Assembly (NCBI GenBank): GCA_905250125.1
Contig: CAJNOL010000994.1
Coordinates: 24,031-88,030, forward strand
Length of the DNA stretch: 64,000 bases
Direction of reading: 5' to 3'
From: Rotaria sordida
Taxonomy: Eukaryota > Rotifera > Eurotatoria > Philodinida > Philodinidae
Both the position numbers and the translations under genes were made by a program. The notes under the pieces were generated by a model that did not search any database, was not told the DNA's origin, and saw only the letters and a list, made by a program, of their open reading frames with translations. Of the stretch, positions 52,180 through 64,000 are shown piece after piece (position 1 is the first letter of the stretch; each line of letters opens with the position of its first letter).

Positions 52180-53601
52180 CAGAGACCGTCAAAGGGCAGG
52201 AGAGTCCTGCCCACTCCCATGCGTTGCCATGCCCTGGTTGCCATGCAGAGCAGGGTAGGGCAAAATTTTTTTCCCTACTAACTTTTTCCTAGAAACATTA
52301 ATTAAAAGATTTTTCATAGAATATCTATCATTTATATCAAAAATAGTTAAAATAACTATCAACAAAATCTTATCTTAAATTTGATTCTTTCATAACTTAT
52401 CATAGTGCAACTTTTTAGATTTTCATCGGTTTTTTGTTGTTTCTGATATGTCATCCATGTTTGTTATTATACATTGAGTTTAGTTGATAGAAGCTTCAAT
52501 TTTATTTCAATATTCTATTACTCTCATATATGGACGTATCCATCAAGACGTCCAAATAGCAATCACATTTTTTAAATTCCTTCTTCTTGTAGAACCCTAT
52601 TAATAAAAGCTCAAGATTTAGCCTATGCGTTCCAGTGCATGGCTTTTAATTTTGTTATATTATATAAAATTTTATCAACTGGACGTACCAAAAAATGAAA
52701 TACCGTGGATAACAGCTCAAACAAAAGCAAAACGTACTTTCGAATGAGCAACAAACAAAGGTACAATCTATTGTATGGTTTACTATCGTAAAAAAGCTAA
52801 CCGCATAAGAAATTAATCAATTTACTAATCTAAAACAGAATAAGCACACAAACTTTCTATTTTGCATGACATGTGCTAAGAATAGAAATGCGCAATAAAA
52901 GAGGTAAACAAGGATTTGCTTTACGAAAATTATAAGCAGTGATGGATGATAAAGAGACGAATAGTTATTAAACACTAGGTAAGGTGAAATACATCCAATA
53001 AAAAGATAATTGACATGTTTCAGCCCAATTGCCACAACTATAGTTGACAATATTGTTGCTGTAAATCCCATTTAACTTATAGTCATCATTCAAGCACCGA
53101 ATGTCTCTTCCATATATTTTATTCATTTGTGAAAGATCGAGTATTGAATTCGATCATGAATTTCTTTTAAAAATGTTGTTCAAAATAAACTTTGCTTCAA
53201 AAGTTCGAAAAAAGGATGAGAAAACCTGAAATATCAATAGCAAACGTTCGAATGGTCAGAAATATCTGAACATCCCATTATTTTTGTGTAGATATATCTA
53301 ATTTTGATCAAATTCTTCTCATTGCTATCTTGGCGTCCTTCATAAATATCTCATAAAACTCCTCCAAGTAATATTAGTAAAAGACGAGTATTATATGTTA
53401 AAATGATCACAATATTTTTATCAAGTTCTCAGTTCGTTTAATTATGAAGCCTATTTATATGACATCTCTGCCCTGCCCTGCTCTGAGGGCAGAGCAGGAC
53501 GAAAAAAAAATTTCTGAACAGGGCAAAGGATAGGACAGGGTAACATTGAGCAGGGCACAGAGTAGGTTAGGGCAAAAAAAAGTGCCCTATGACGGTCTCT
53601 G
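52180..53601. mobile_element. non-autonomous hAT-type DNA transposon
   Basis: Terminal inverted repeats are CAGAGACCGTCAAAGGGCA (52180-52198) and, on the other strand from 53601 inward, CAGAGACCGTCATAGGGCA, differing at one base. They are flanked by ACCAAGAC (52172-52179) and ACCAAGAT (53602-53609), an 8-bp target duplication with one change, as hAT elements make. GGGCA/TGCCC-rich subterminal segments lie at both ends (52190-52265 and 53465-53580). The 1422-bp interior is AT-rich without a transposase, so it would need an enzyme from elsewhere. Confidence 0.8.
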
Positions 53602-53609
53602 ACCAAGAT

Positions 53610-54420
53610 GATTAAAAGCTTTAGATAAATAAGAAAATTAGACAAAAGCCGCTTGTAAACATTTATTCTTATTATTTTTGTAGGCATTATGATGCATGAC
53701 TTGTAGCATTTAAGTTTTTTTCTACATGGTTGTGATATAAAATAAACTAACATAAATGGAAGACATGATTTTATTTAAGTAGATTCATATAAATAATATG
53801 CAGCAAAAATAGAGACTCGATCAATTTTTTTTAATTTAATGAGAAGCTGATATTTCAGCTTATTCATACGATCATTATCAAAGTATCATAAGGTTAACTT
53901 AATCGACAACCATGAGTTCTGTGGAACAGTTCCGAAACTACAAAAATCTCGATTGTCTCGTTTCGCAAGACATTCGGGATTCGATCGAGTCCGAAAATTT
54001 TCGACCTGATGGGCTCCTCGAAAAAAGTTTATCGCGCAGAACTCTAATATATTCATCTAGTCGTGGTGATAGTACATATGTTTATCTACCAAGTCGAATT
54101 GATGATATTTTCGTATAAATTGATTGAAATCTTAGTTTGTCATTAAAATAAAAAATTGATCAATTCTCTATTCTTGTTGAAAAATAAACTGTCATTTTCT
54201 TAACCTTGTTTGTGTTATTTGACATATAAAATGCTGTATTGTGTTATTTAAAATGAACACGAAAGTTAATCTAATTTTGTTTATTTATGCAGTAATTCAT
54301 TGTTACTGCTTTTTTTTCTTGATTACACAGACAATAACAAACGAATTATATGTTTTATTCTTTTTTTTTTACACAAAAACTAAATATATATCTAGACATT
54401 TTACAATATAAATTATAATG
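53610..54420. other. intergenic
   Basis: A 68-codon frame (53912-54118) reads through a GATTCGATCGAGTCCGAAAA..GATGGGCT stretch like the semi-palindromic debris in the U-box/VWA/Vint intron, so it is probably repeat DNA, not a gene. The rest is AT-rich and holds the 3' end of the next minus-strand gene. Confidence 0.4.
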
Positions 54421-57400
54421 TCAACATAATTTATTAAACAATTGTCTCATTCTTGTTCGAAATGCCCCACCAATAAAGGAATAAAGAAAAAAATTAATCG
54501 AATATGATGCATATGATATTAATTGTGTTAATAAAACGGCTAGATAAAGTATATGAATTATTATTTGATCATCAAGCATATTCGTATCATAAGTTAATAA
54601 ATGTTTGTTTTCAGATGTTGTATAATTTTTATTTTGAATAAAAACAAAATTTTTCATTTGATTATTTGTTAAATTTGTTGTTTGTTTAAGTTTATCAAGT
54701 TCAGTATGTTCATCATAAACTGGTAAATCGATAATAGTATAAGTTTTTAAAGCAATAATAAATAAATGTGCCGGTGCATTAAGTATAAGAAAACATGTTG
54801 AAACAAGAACAAGTATACGTGTAACGCGAATTGATTGTGTTGTTTGTGAATTCTTATTCGAAATAAAATCTACATTTCGTGATAGTTGGGATAATCTTCG
54901 TGAACTAAGTGCATTCGATATTTTCTGTTGATATTTGTTCTTTTTATCCCTGTCTAATCTAGGTGATTGACCAGATATCAATGATGAACCATTGATTGGT
55001 GATGCATTTGAATTTACTTCTTCAATTTGTTCCTAAAATATAATAGAAATTCTTATTTAAAATGAAAACCTAAAAGTATTCTATATATTAAATAAAATAT
55101 TTCATTAAAATACTATTTTTTATCACTAAGTATACAGATTAATCTTTCATCGATGCATCCCTTAAACATTATATATAATCATGTGGCTCTTAGTCCAGAA
55201 GCTAACTTTTTGTGACACAACCTATTTTAGATGAAGCCTATTATTAGTTCCACTAGTTTTTTTTTATCAAATGTATGATTATATTTCTGCCTGACTTTTT
55301 CACCCTCATTAGAGCTTTATTTTTAACCTTTTTGTTTCAAATTACTTCCGAATTTGTTATTTACGTCATGTGTATACCAATTCATTAACGCTTGACTACT
55401 TCGAAAAGGTAAAGCACTAACAGGTACAATGGTTATTATTTTGTTGAAATAAAATATATATGTGTATGACTATATAAAAGTATTTATAAACATAGACAAT
55501 TTTTTGATAGAATATTTAAGTTTATGAAAAAAATAAGAATTGATTTTAATTATTAAAAAGAAAATGTCTTTCGTATTCATTTGGCTCCTCTTGTGAAATA
55601 TTATTGATACATTAAATAAGTAAGAATTTATCTTAATATAAAATATTCGACAAATCTCATTTATTATATTTCTCTGATCAAAATAAACTGAACATAGATT
55701 TTCTTCACATTCAGGATTCATACAAGAGAAGTCAACTTTTGTTGCATGAACGATGAATGTAAAAAAAAAGTGTATTCCATCTATTTCAATGAAGAGGATA
55801 CATTTATTTCTTGTTAAAGAAAAACATACCTTTGGAATTGGTATTTCACTGGTTTGAAATTCTGTTTCATTTGAGATATTACATGATGATCTTGGTTGAC
55901 TTCTTTTTATTGCAGTACTACTTTTATAACTTTTGATCGATGAACAAGTTCGACTTATTTTTTTATCAATATCTGTTTCAAATAATATTTCATGTGAAGT
56001 ATGTGGAATACCATGTGAGTAAGTTATTGAAGAACTATCTTTAGAACGATTCCTTTTTCTAAAATTATAATGTATACCATTTCTTACACGTTTATTCGAC
56101 TTTAATAATGTTGATTGTACACTAAATGGTGAACGTGCATGTTTTCGAATTAAATTAACAATAAATATATTATATATTAGAATTAATGAAAATGGAATGA
56201 CAAATGAAGATAAAGCATCAGCAATAAACCAACTTAATTTAAGTTCTTCATGACAATCAATATATGTATTGGTATGTGATAATACAATACAAAATATTAA
56301 ACTAAACATGAAAATTAATAGAAGACGAATAATTGGTGATGATTTTTCTTGAACAGCTGCTTTTAATGGATAACGAACAGCTGTATAACGTTGTACAGTA
56401 AATAAAACAGTAAAACAAGCTGATAATAATTCAGCTAAATGACTAAGAAATGAAATAATTAAACAAAGATATTCTATTTTTCCACTAATAATATCATGAA
56501 TAACTCGAATTAATAAAGAAATATTATGAATAAGATCACTAAAAGCTAAATAAGAAAACAAAATAAAAAATTATTTATCAAAATATATTTTATTATAAAC
56601 GCTAATTTTTTTAAACTATTGTTTATTAGAAAGAAATGAATATTGTTTAAAAATTGTATGAAAATATATGTTAGTCATCTTATACTTAAATGAAAGCATT
56701 CTTTTTTTTTCCTTCAACGTATTCCACGATATTTATTATACGTTTGGTTTTGTTCTTATTTCTACATAGGAATACTCATTTATGCTATCAGCGAAATAAT
56801 TATTAGCTATTTAGAAAAGTAATAGTGAATTGCTTTTATAGATGTGAATGATTCTGTCGAAACAAAAAAGAAATTATAATCACAAAACAATTAAATACCA
56901 AAAGCATGCTACAAAAAAGTTTTATTTAAAAAAAAAAGCTTAGATGGACCATAAGTTAAATTTTATCGCTATTTATTAACTGACATATTATGCATTCCAA
57001 TGAACAATCAAATGGGTGTTTCTCAAATGGATTTCTTAGATTTTTTATTCTGCTGATATCATAAACAATGAAAATGATTGTTTATGACACTCAAGAAAAG
57101 TATCTGATGACATTTATTCTTTGTTCTTTTTAGTAGTTGTGTTAGCTTGATAATCATATAAAGATGTAATAAATTATGACTTCGTAGCAAAAGAAAAGAA
57201 AACATCAAACAACTCGGCAGCTTGGACTTATGATTTTGTCCTTAGAAGTTAATTAGCAAACTAAACTAGAACTATACATTAATTATTCGATGTCATACAT
57301 ACCTAATGCAATTAATGTCCATTTATGTCCAAGATTTTTTGTAACAAAATCTTTGGATAAAAATACAATAGTCAATGTATTAGTAATAAGACCAATGCAG

Positions 57401-57531
57401 ACTATTATGATAAGGTAAGGAAAAGTAATTTGGTTCAGAATACTATGTATAACACGAAATTTATTATAATAGTGTGGTGTTTTAATAGCCGATTTAATCG
57501 TTTCTAGTGTGATTGTTGATATATTTGTCAT
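54421..57531 (-). CDS. class A (rhodopsin-like) GPCR, orphan
   Basis: Three exons on the minus strand: 57531-57303, 56545-55830 and 55032-54421, giving 518 residues. Seven hydrophobic segments are visible: TFPYLIIIVCIGLITNTLTI (TM1), LIALAFSDLIHNISLL (TM2), LSACFTVLFTVQRYTAVRYP (TM3), IRLLLIFMFSLIFCIVL (TM4), a TM5 with SSFVIPFSLILIYNIFI, VTRILVLVSTCFLILNAPAH (TM6) and YASYSINFFLYSFIGGAFR (TM7). The very long third intracellular loop (about 150 residues, Arg/Ser-rich) is notable. Two hallmark motifs are changed: E/DRY is QRY and NPxxY is NFFLY, as in some FMRFamide-type and other peptide receptors. Ligand and subfamily are not certain. Confidence 0.82.
55033..55829. other. intron 2 of the orphan GPCR
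   Basis: 797 bp with a GTATGT donor and ATTTTAG acceptor. AT-rich; an in-frame read-through is possible for some distance but has no receptor-like sequence. Nothing else seen. Confidence 0.5.
56546..57302. other. intron 1 of the orphan GPCR
   Basis: 757 bp, GTATGT donor and TTATTTAG acceptor, AT-rich. No element recognised. Confidence 0.5.
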
Positions 57532-59228
57532 TGTTAATAGTATCTGAAAAATAAATGTACTTAATTAAATGTATTCTATGGATATCCTGAATATTCATTT
57601 AACTTCTGATACACTTGATCAATGTCTTAGTATAGAGATATTAGAGGTTATAACTTAAAAAATGTCTTATATCTTCGAGATCTAGGAAGTATTAATTTAT
57701 ATAAACTAATAACTTGTGTGCTGCACGAGTGATGTGCTTTATTTGAAATTCGCACTTATTGTAATCATTCAAAACGCTATGTAAGATCTATTACCGTACT
57801 ATCAGACAGTATGATACGAGAAGAAATATCCTAATTTTCGGCTGTCTTTCAATATCGGATGTTGTCTTCCAGAATTCTTCTAGCCGAGCATTTGAACTCA
57901 TTATATATACTGATAAACCAAATATTAATCATATGAATCAATTTACGTTACAATGGAATCAACATATTATTCGGTAGGAGCTCGAAAACAAACAGTTGTT
58001 AATGATTTCTTTAGGATCATTCTATGTCTGGTGACATTCAGTTTCGAACATGATACTTTGCTGGTAAGTGTATCAAACAATTTAGTCACTCAACAATTGC
58101 GATTCCAGTATAATAAAATTTTTAATATTAGTAGATTTTGGTAGTAGATTTTAAAAAAAAAGTGATTTCATACTTTGACTATATTTTAACCCATATACGA
58201 TTCTTTTTTCACGTATTTATAAAACGTTTTTCTATTACTTTTATTACTACAGTACATTAGATAATTATCACATATCATAATAACCTACAGCAATATGGTC
58301 GATTCGCGTTATCTTTAAAACGTTTACTCAACATCTCTCGCAATCTCATTAATCTTCGCCGAAAGCAGTCCATACGTTGTCATCTATCGAATCCCATTAA
58401 GATAAAAGTCAACTCTTAAACTAACATGCGATACAAAAGTCTTGGCAAAAATGTTCAACCCTGTTAGACCCTATTGCCGACTTTTAAACTAATTAAATTG
58501 TTTTTGTTAGAAAGAGAAATGTCTGAATTACAAATTTTCTAGTAGATATATTTTTCAAGATCGAATCTGGGAAGGAGGAAAGGCTAAAAAACCAAACATT
58601 TCTAAAAAAACAAAAAAAGTTTTCGCAACGCCTTTGCAACTTGAAAATTTTATATTTCTGAATTATTCTGAACTACACAACTCAAGTTTGAACAAAGAAT
58701 ATACTAAAATGTCACGCATCGAAAACTCTATTGATACCAAGGGGGAAACAACTGATTTTAATCAATTTTAAATCAAAAAAATGAGTTTAATCAGTTTAAT
58801 CAGCTAAATCAAAAAAATCAGAAAATTTTTAATTTCTTTTGTTTAAAAACATCAATCAAGAGTGAAATCAGCTGAAATCAGCTTTTTTTGATATTTCTGA
58901 CTTTCTTTGATTTTTTTGATTTTTCTGATTTTTTTTTGATTTTTCTGATTTTTTTTTTGATTTTTCTGATTTTTCTGATTTCTTTTTTGATTTTAGCTGT
59001 TTTCCCCTTGATTGTTTCTCTTTGCTTATGTTAGCACCTACGAAGCACATTTTCGATCGAACATCAACTGCTTTACTGGCAAATTGCCATTTTGTTTAAA
59101 AGATGATAAAGATTCTTTTTTTCTGATTATCATAATATTTTTATGTAGCCATTTTGAGTTAAAATAAGATAAAAAGGTTGAAAAACGTTTTTTTTTGGTT
59201 AAAAAAATTCGGTCCTCAAAGGATTAAT
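57532..59228. other. intergenic with low-complexity tract
   Basis: Mostly AT-rich. The upstream region of the orphan GPCR lies at the left. At 58736-59000 there is a simple-sequence tract of TTTGATTTTTCTGATT-type units on one side and AATCAG/AAATCA units on the other, nearly palindromic overall. It encodes a spurious Lys/Ser frame. Confidence 0.5.
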
Positions 59229-59230
59229 TA

Positions 59231-59496
59231 CAGTACTGGCCAAAATTATAAGACCAGCCTACTAGTTCGCTATTCTCTTCTTGTTGCTCTCTCTGCAAAG
59301 GATATATTCTATTGTAATTTACTCTCAAACATACATTTAGACGTGCTCTTTCAGAATATACTATAGTATGTTCTGAAAGAGCACGCCTAAATGTATGTTT
59401 GAGAGTAAATTACAATAGAATATATCCTTTGCAGAGAGAGCAACAAGAAGAGAATAGCGAACTAGTAGGCTGGTCTTATAATTTTGGCCAGCACAG
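59231..59496. mobile_element. palindromic Tc1/mariner-type MITE
   Basis: 266 bp made of two 133-base arms that are almost perfect inverted copies (I see one internal difference near the centre, GACGTGCTC against GGCGTGCTC, plus changes in the outermost bases). It is flanked by TA on both sides (59229-59230 and 59497-59498). The ends CTGGCCAAAATTATAAGACC resemble Tc1/mariner termini, which insert at TA. Non-coding. The high arm identity suggests a recent insertion or gene conversion between arms. Confidence 0.8.
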
Positions 59497-59810
59497 TATA
59501 TACAGGCAAATATATATTTGGCCTGAGAAATGTTGCAATTATTCGATACATATAAATATTTATGTCGTCAATGTATGTCTGATATCTCTTATAACTCCAT
59601 GATCCGGAGAAGTTCAACAAAAGATCAAGATATATTTAGAGAAACTAATTGAATTTCTAAGTAATCTATAGACAACATCGTATGACATACCTTCTCACTT
59701 GATGAAGCTCACTGCTTAAAATGTAATGATAATTATTAGATAGAACAGACCATCTTGCATTTTTCTTCTTTCCTTTCTTTTCTGGTGTTGTCTTCTGGCG
59801 CTCGATTTTT

Positions 59811-60773
59811 AATGCGGTGCGAAGCACAGCATTCATGTGGTCCTTCGCGAGTTTACCCTTTTTTTTCCTTTATACCAGACGTAGGCATTAAAACTTGTCA
59901 TCTTGTGACGCGATGATCACGAGAACTACAACTCCGAAAATACTCATTCGAACGCGAAGTCCAAGTATCAAGATCGAAACACTACCATTTTTAATCGAAC
60001 TATCTATAGAACCAATAGTTCGTGTACAATCGGAGCTTCCAAAAACACAATTTTGACGGAGTTTACTTCTGAGATAATTCGATCATATGGGCGTGACCAA
60101 CCATAGAATACCCCGATTTACTTTCTTTCTATTATCAGTTAAAAACCCTAACCATATTGGAGCCAAATTATTGCCATTGTCTCTAACCTTCTAAATTTAA
60201 AGCAATAGCTGTTGATAGCTATCCTATAGCAAATTATTCAGTCCCTGAAAGCGTGTCCTACCGTTTTTAAGGAACTGAATAATTATGCTATAAGATAGCT
60301 ATCAACAGCTAATATTTTAAATTTAGAAGTTTAGAGACAATGATAATAATTTGGCCCGAATATGATTAGGTTTTTTAACTGATAACAGAAAGAAAGCAAA
60401 TCGGGGTATCCTATGGTTGGTCACGCCCATATATCAAACAGCTGTGAATTATAGCTGATAGTAAATAATGAATCACTGACATAATTAATTGATCAACTGA
60501 AAACAATTTGTAGAAATCTGTCGGTACACTTTCATAAAGTTTCGGCAGTGATGAATTTTATAATGAACGCGTTTCATTTCGGATCTAGATGAAATCAGCT
60601 GTTTGATAAAGATGTCTTTTTATCGATGACCTCTTATCAAGAAAAATTGTTGATTATCTTAGAATCTTGACGCAGATCATGAGAGCTAACTCAAATAATA
60701 TGTAGAGAGATTATTCGATTTTGATTCGAAATTCGTTGTTCGGATTCTTGGCATGTATGCTTCGCACCGCATT
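59811..60773. repeat. 16-bp inverted ends around a nested MITE
   Basis: AATGCGGTGCGAAGCA at 59811-59826 is perfectly inverted at 60758-60773. The two sites could be the ends of an older element of about 960 bp into which the palindromic MITE 60088-60429 was inserted. No target duplication seen. Confidence 0.45.
60088..60429. mobile_element. second palindromic MITE
   Basis: Two inverted arms of about 165 bp start TGGGCGTGACCAACCATAG and end with its complement, flanked by TA. The arms share CCCCGATTTACTTTCTTTC-like text, ATTTAAA, TAGCTGTTGATAGCTATC and an inner TGAATAATT/AATTATTCA pair. More diverged than the 59231 MITE. No coding. Confidence 0.7.
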
Positions 60774-61021
60774 CCGTATTCGAAGCAAAGCTTCAATACC
60801 ATCTAGTTTTTTATATTTTTCTTTGTTCGTCATTTTCTCTTATGGTAATCAGCATCTGCTGTCATAAGACTAGGACTAACATTCATGTTTGAAACCATCA
60901 AAAACTAATTATTCTTACATATTAATACAATATAAAAGTTATTTTAGAATGAATTCTTAATTATGAAAGATGTTGAGCCTTTTAAAAAAACTTTTAAGCT
61001 TTTATATCAATTTATATCATG

Positions 61022-61452
61022 GATAATTCCATGGAATTTATACCACTTTTTGGAAAACGCGTCGATTTATGAAATATTCATTGTTGTGCTAGAAAAAATC
61101 AAAGACTATCGCTAAAAATATGTTGCTTTATCCGATGACAGCGTGAAAAGTTAATATAATACCAACACATCGAAATCACAAGCTGCTAACTTTAAGATTT
61201 TGTCAAAATACGAGGAACATCTACATTTACTAGGAACTTTCTCGAGTTTTTCTCTGAAAAAATCACGAATTTGATGTGGAAATTAGCTACACATGTACCT
61301 CACATTTTGACAAAATCTCAAAGTTTCCAGCTCGTGATTTTGGTTTCTTCGTGTTATATCAACTTTTTACGCTCTCATCAGATAAACTAGCGAATCAAAA
61401 CACTAATTGGAGACCTGTTCCAGGAAAGTGGTATAAATGCGGTGGAATCACC
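61022..61452. repeat. foldback-like inverted repeat
   Basis: The ends GATTCCA(T/C).GAATTTATACCACTTT-type and their complement (right part TATAAATGCGGTGGAATCACC) enclose arms of about 200 bp with CAGCGTGAAAAGTT, TCACAAGCTG and GATTTTGTCAAAAT against their complements. Diverged, non-coding. Confidence 0.6.
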
Positions 61453-63483
61453 CTCATTTGAAGTAATTAACAATAATGTGTTGGCATTATTAACAGCGAA
61501 GATTTATTATTATTATTATTATAGGAAAAATGACGAGATTATCATTATATACTTGGTTTTAAAGTTTTATTACCCGTCTATCAATCAAAAATAACCGTGA
61601 ATAGGCCAAGAATCTTCTATAGAACTGATCTAAGAATAAGACTTTGACAAATATTAAGAAAGAAAAGAAGTCAACAGTGAACATAAAAAAAGAAGCTATG
61701 AGAAAATGCCAAACTATGTTTTTAGTATTGATGAATATACTATTACTGAACATGAAACTAATATTGATACATCTATCGAAGAGAAAAATTATTATTAAAT
61801 GTTTTACTTACATATTCACATTGTAATTAACATGAATCATTATTTAACACTCATGATCTATAAATAAAATATAATAATTTCACAACTAGGTCTTTGATGT
61901 TTGTCAAATTTTAAATAATTATCCGCTATCATAAAAACATCTATTAAAACTCAATTAATTTCAGACATGACGTAAAACGTTTACAAAAATGAAAAAATAA
62001 TTCAATCTTTCGCTAATTTAACAAGTATTCAGATATAAAATTATTTAATTCTCAAGATGCCAATACATTATAGAAACCGCCTCTGATCTAAAAAACGACA
62101 GGCTATAATAATGATGGTTAGAACACAACTGAGTAAAAAATAAGGTTCGGCATCTCGATGAAGTGCGTATTCTGCCTTTTTTTATATATTGCTAATGGCT
62201 TAAGGAAACAAATGAAGGAAAGAGGAAATGTTTGGCAAGCGAAGTAAAAGATTATGAGAGCGTGAACAAAAGATAAATGATAGATTGGATGGCACGCTCC
62301 TTTGTTTCTTAATCAAAATTAATCGAATCCGTGCTTGTGTTTTATTTACAAAAATTTTTAGCATTCACAGGCATTCATGAAGGATATTCTAATTAATGAA
62401 TGCTTTTTCTTAAATATGTTCATGCAAGCAAAAAAAAACTATACTTTATAATTTGATATATAAGTTCATATTTATGTGTAAATGTCAGAAGACAAAGTAG
62501 TTCAGACAGATCATCTGTCTTCTTCAATCTTGTCATTTTGAAAGAATAAACTCATTTAAGAAGAAGAATCTTTTATTGAAGTTATATTCGTCTCTAGAAT
62601 ATAATCGATCAAGTTCCATTGAGAATTACGTTTTTTTTAAATGTCATCTGAATCTCTTATTGTTCTAGTTCAACAAAGTGGAGCAATTTCATCAATAGTT
62701 AATAAAAAGTTAATGAGAGAAATTTCTTTTTTATTCATAGAATATTAACTTTTATAGCATTGATATTTTTTTATAACGTATACTTATCTTAGAGTCGAAT
62801 ATTTAAAAATATATGTTCATTAAAAGATGAAAAGAACTAAATTTAGACAAGACATCGTAATTTATTTTTAGATTCATACATTATGCTTTTATTCTTTAGA
62901 ACAATATACGAATGCTATGAAAGCTTTTTACAAGTTTTCTTCAATTATATTTACTCTTTCAATAAGCCAACAATAGGAGCGTAAGTGGAAAATGTGTTAA
63001 TTAAATCATCACTTCCATCAGTATTGACGTATATGAACTATTCAAAAGTATTTTTTATTTCATTACTGATCTCATGAATATATGAAAAGATCAAAAATCT
63101 TTGAAACATGAATGACTATAACTTGAAAAATGAGGAAAAAAAGTCATAAACTGTTGTAAGAAACTTTTTTGCGTCTTCAATAAATTACTGTTTTAATATA
63201 TGAAATGTCAATACGATTAAGAAATTGTTATGCATGACATCTGTTGATAAATGACATTTTAATGAGGATTTTCTTTTCATAGTTTACTACTATTTGATTT
63301 TTAACATGTCAACTAGTTTGTTTTTTCTGGACCAATGATTCAAAGAGAAATTACGTCATATGATTTAAGTTGAATTTTTTGTTTTTTTTAGATTCGCTTT
63401 ATTTTCTCTTGTCTACATTTAATGTAAATCTTGAACTTTTAGTATTATTTTTCCTAGATTAGTAATTATCAAATAGAAAAAAA
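61453..63483. other. intergenic upstream of eIF1A
   Basis: AT-rich. A short (ATT)n-type microsatellite lies near 61505-61522. No gene recognised. The eIF1A promoter should lie just before 63484. Confidence 0.45.
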
Positions 63484-64000
63484 ATGCCAAAAAATAAAGG
63501 AAAAGGTGGTAAAAATCGTCGTCGTGGTAAAAATGAAAATGATAATGTCAAACGTGAATTAATACTTAAAGATGATGGACAATCTTATGCACAAGTCACA
63601 CGCATTTTAGGTAATGGTCATATAGAAGCATTTTGCTTTGATAATACAGGTGGAAAAAAACGATTATGTCATATTCGTGGTAAATTACGTAAAAAAGTAT
63701 GGATTAATCAAGGAGATGTTATTCTTGTTGGACTTCGAGATTATCAAGATGATAAAGCAGATGTTATTATGAAATATCTTTGTAAGAAATTAATTTATAA
63801 AGCGAAAAAAAAACATACATACATATCTTTGTTGTTTTTATAGCTGATGAAGCTCGTGAACTGAAACGTATTCATGAAATTCCTGATAATGTTAATATTA
63901 CTGAAACATCAACGAACAATAATGATGGATTTGAAGATGTTGTTTTCGATGACAGACACAATAGTGATGAATCTAGTGATGAAGAACAACTGCCAAGAAA
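63484..64000 (+). CDS. EIF1A: translation initiation factor eIF1A (3' end outside window)
   Basis: Exon 1 is 63484-63781; exon 2 starts at 63844 after a 62-bp GT-AG intron and runs off the window. eIF1A binds the 40S subunit, promotes scanning and start-codon choice. The protein starts [19 protein letters not shown], the universal basic N-terminal tail, then the OB-fold with [29 protein letters not shown] and [16 protein letters not shown]. The ADEAR-type helix follows across the junction ([19 protein letters not shown]), then an acidic C-terminal region (ESSDEEQ). An inserted NTGGKK before RLCHIRG makes the loop slightly longer than in vertebrates. Identification is certain. Confidence 0.96.

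Noticed and set aside
53912-54118. 68-codon frame upstream of the orphan GPCR 3' end
   Set aside because: The sequence resembles repeat debris with GATTCGATCGAGTCCGAAAA and has no conserved motif.
55470-55829. Continuation of the second GPCR exon as an open frame
   Set aside because: A clean GTATGT donor ends the exon at 55830 and the following text has no receptor-like sequence; the next exon joins in frame at 55032.
58868-59050. Lys/Ser-rich 60-codon frame
   Set aside because: Produced by a simple TTTTTCTGATT-type repeat.

Overview
The window looks like nuclear DNA of a bdelloid rotifer, close to Adineta or Rotaria. It is very AT-rich. Its genes are broken by many short GT-AG introns of about 50-70 bp. 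It carries protein families typical of bdelloids: an ADP-ribosyltransferase joined to TPR repeats, divergent F-box/LRR proteins, a glutathionylspermidine-amidase-type CHAP protein and a U-box/VWA/Vint protein. Short TGTGGG-like motifs occur, which I recall as the bdelloid telomere repeat. One run of ten Ns (12320-12329) marks an assembly gap.

Layout. The left edge holds the C-terminal half of a TEAD (scalloped) transcription factor, ending at 828. Up to about 29 kb follow mainly lineage-specific or transfer-like genes: an ART-TPR gene (3474-5436), a broken BNR_4-type gene (7094-7860), an interrupted F-box/LRR gene (9430-11591), a Gsp-amidase-like gene (minus, 12823-13503), a U-box/VWA/Vint gene (minus, 17423-21232) and a second F-box gene (28101-29081). 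The right half holds conserved animal genes: a somatostatin/allatostatin-C-like GPCR (30897-34960), chaperonin CCT4 (minus, 36755-40213), a makorin-like RING/CCCH protein (minus, 40655-42268), membralin/TMEM259 (47577-51427), a second class A GPCR (minus, 54421-57531) and the first part of eIF1A (63484-window end). Exon boundaries were rebuilt by hand from splice sites, reading phase and family conservation.

Between the genes, and inside their larger introns, are many short non-autonomous mobile elements. The best supported are a 489-bp element with a perfect 139-bp inverted repeat, hammerhead-ribozyme-like cores and a 13-bp target duplication (13736-14224); a 1.4-kb hAT-type element with an 8-bp target duplication (52180-53601); and a nearly perfect 266-bp palindromic Tc1/mariner-type MITE (59231-59496). 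At least seven longer foldback-like inverted repeats of different ages are also present. Three copies belong to one family (43932-44552, 46381-46943 and part of a membralin intron).

The genes do not form an operon or an obvious single pathway. The clearest regional pattern is a left side rich in lineage-specific genes and damaged copies, against a right side of housekeeping and signalling genes. All functions are inferred from motifs read by eye; no database search was possible.
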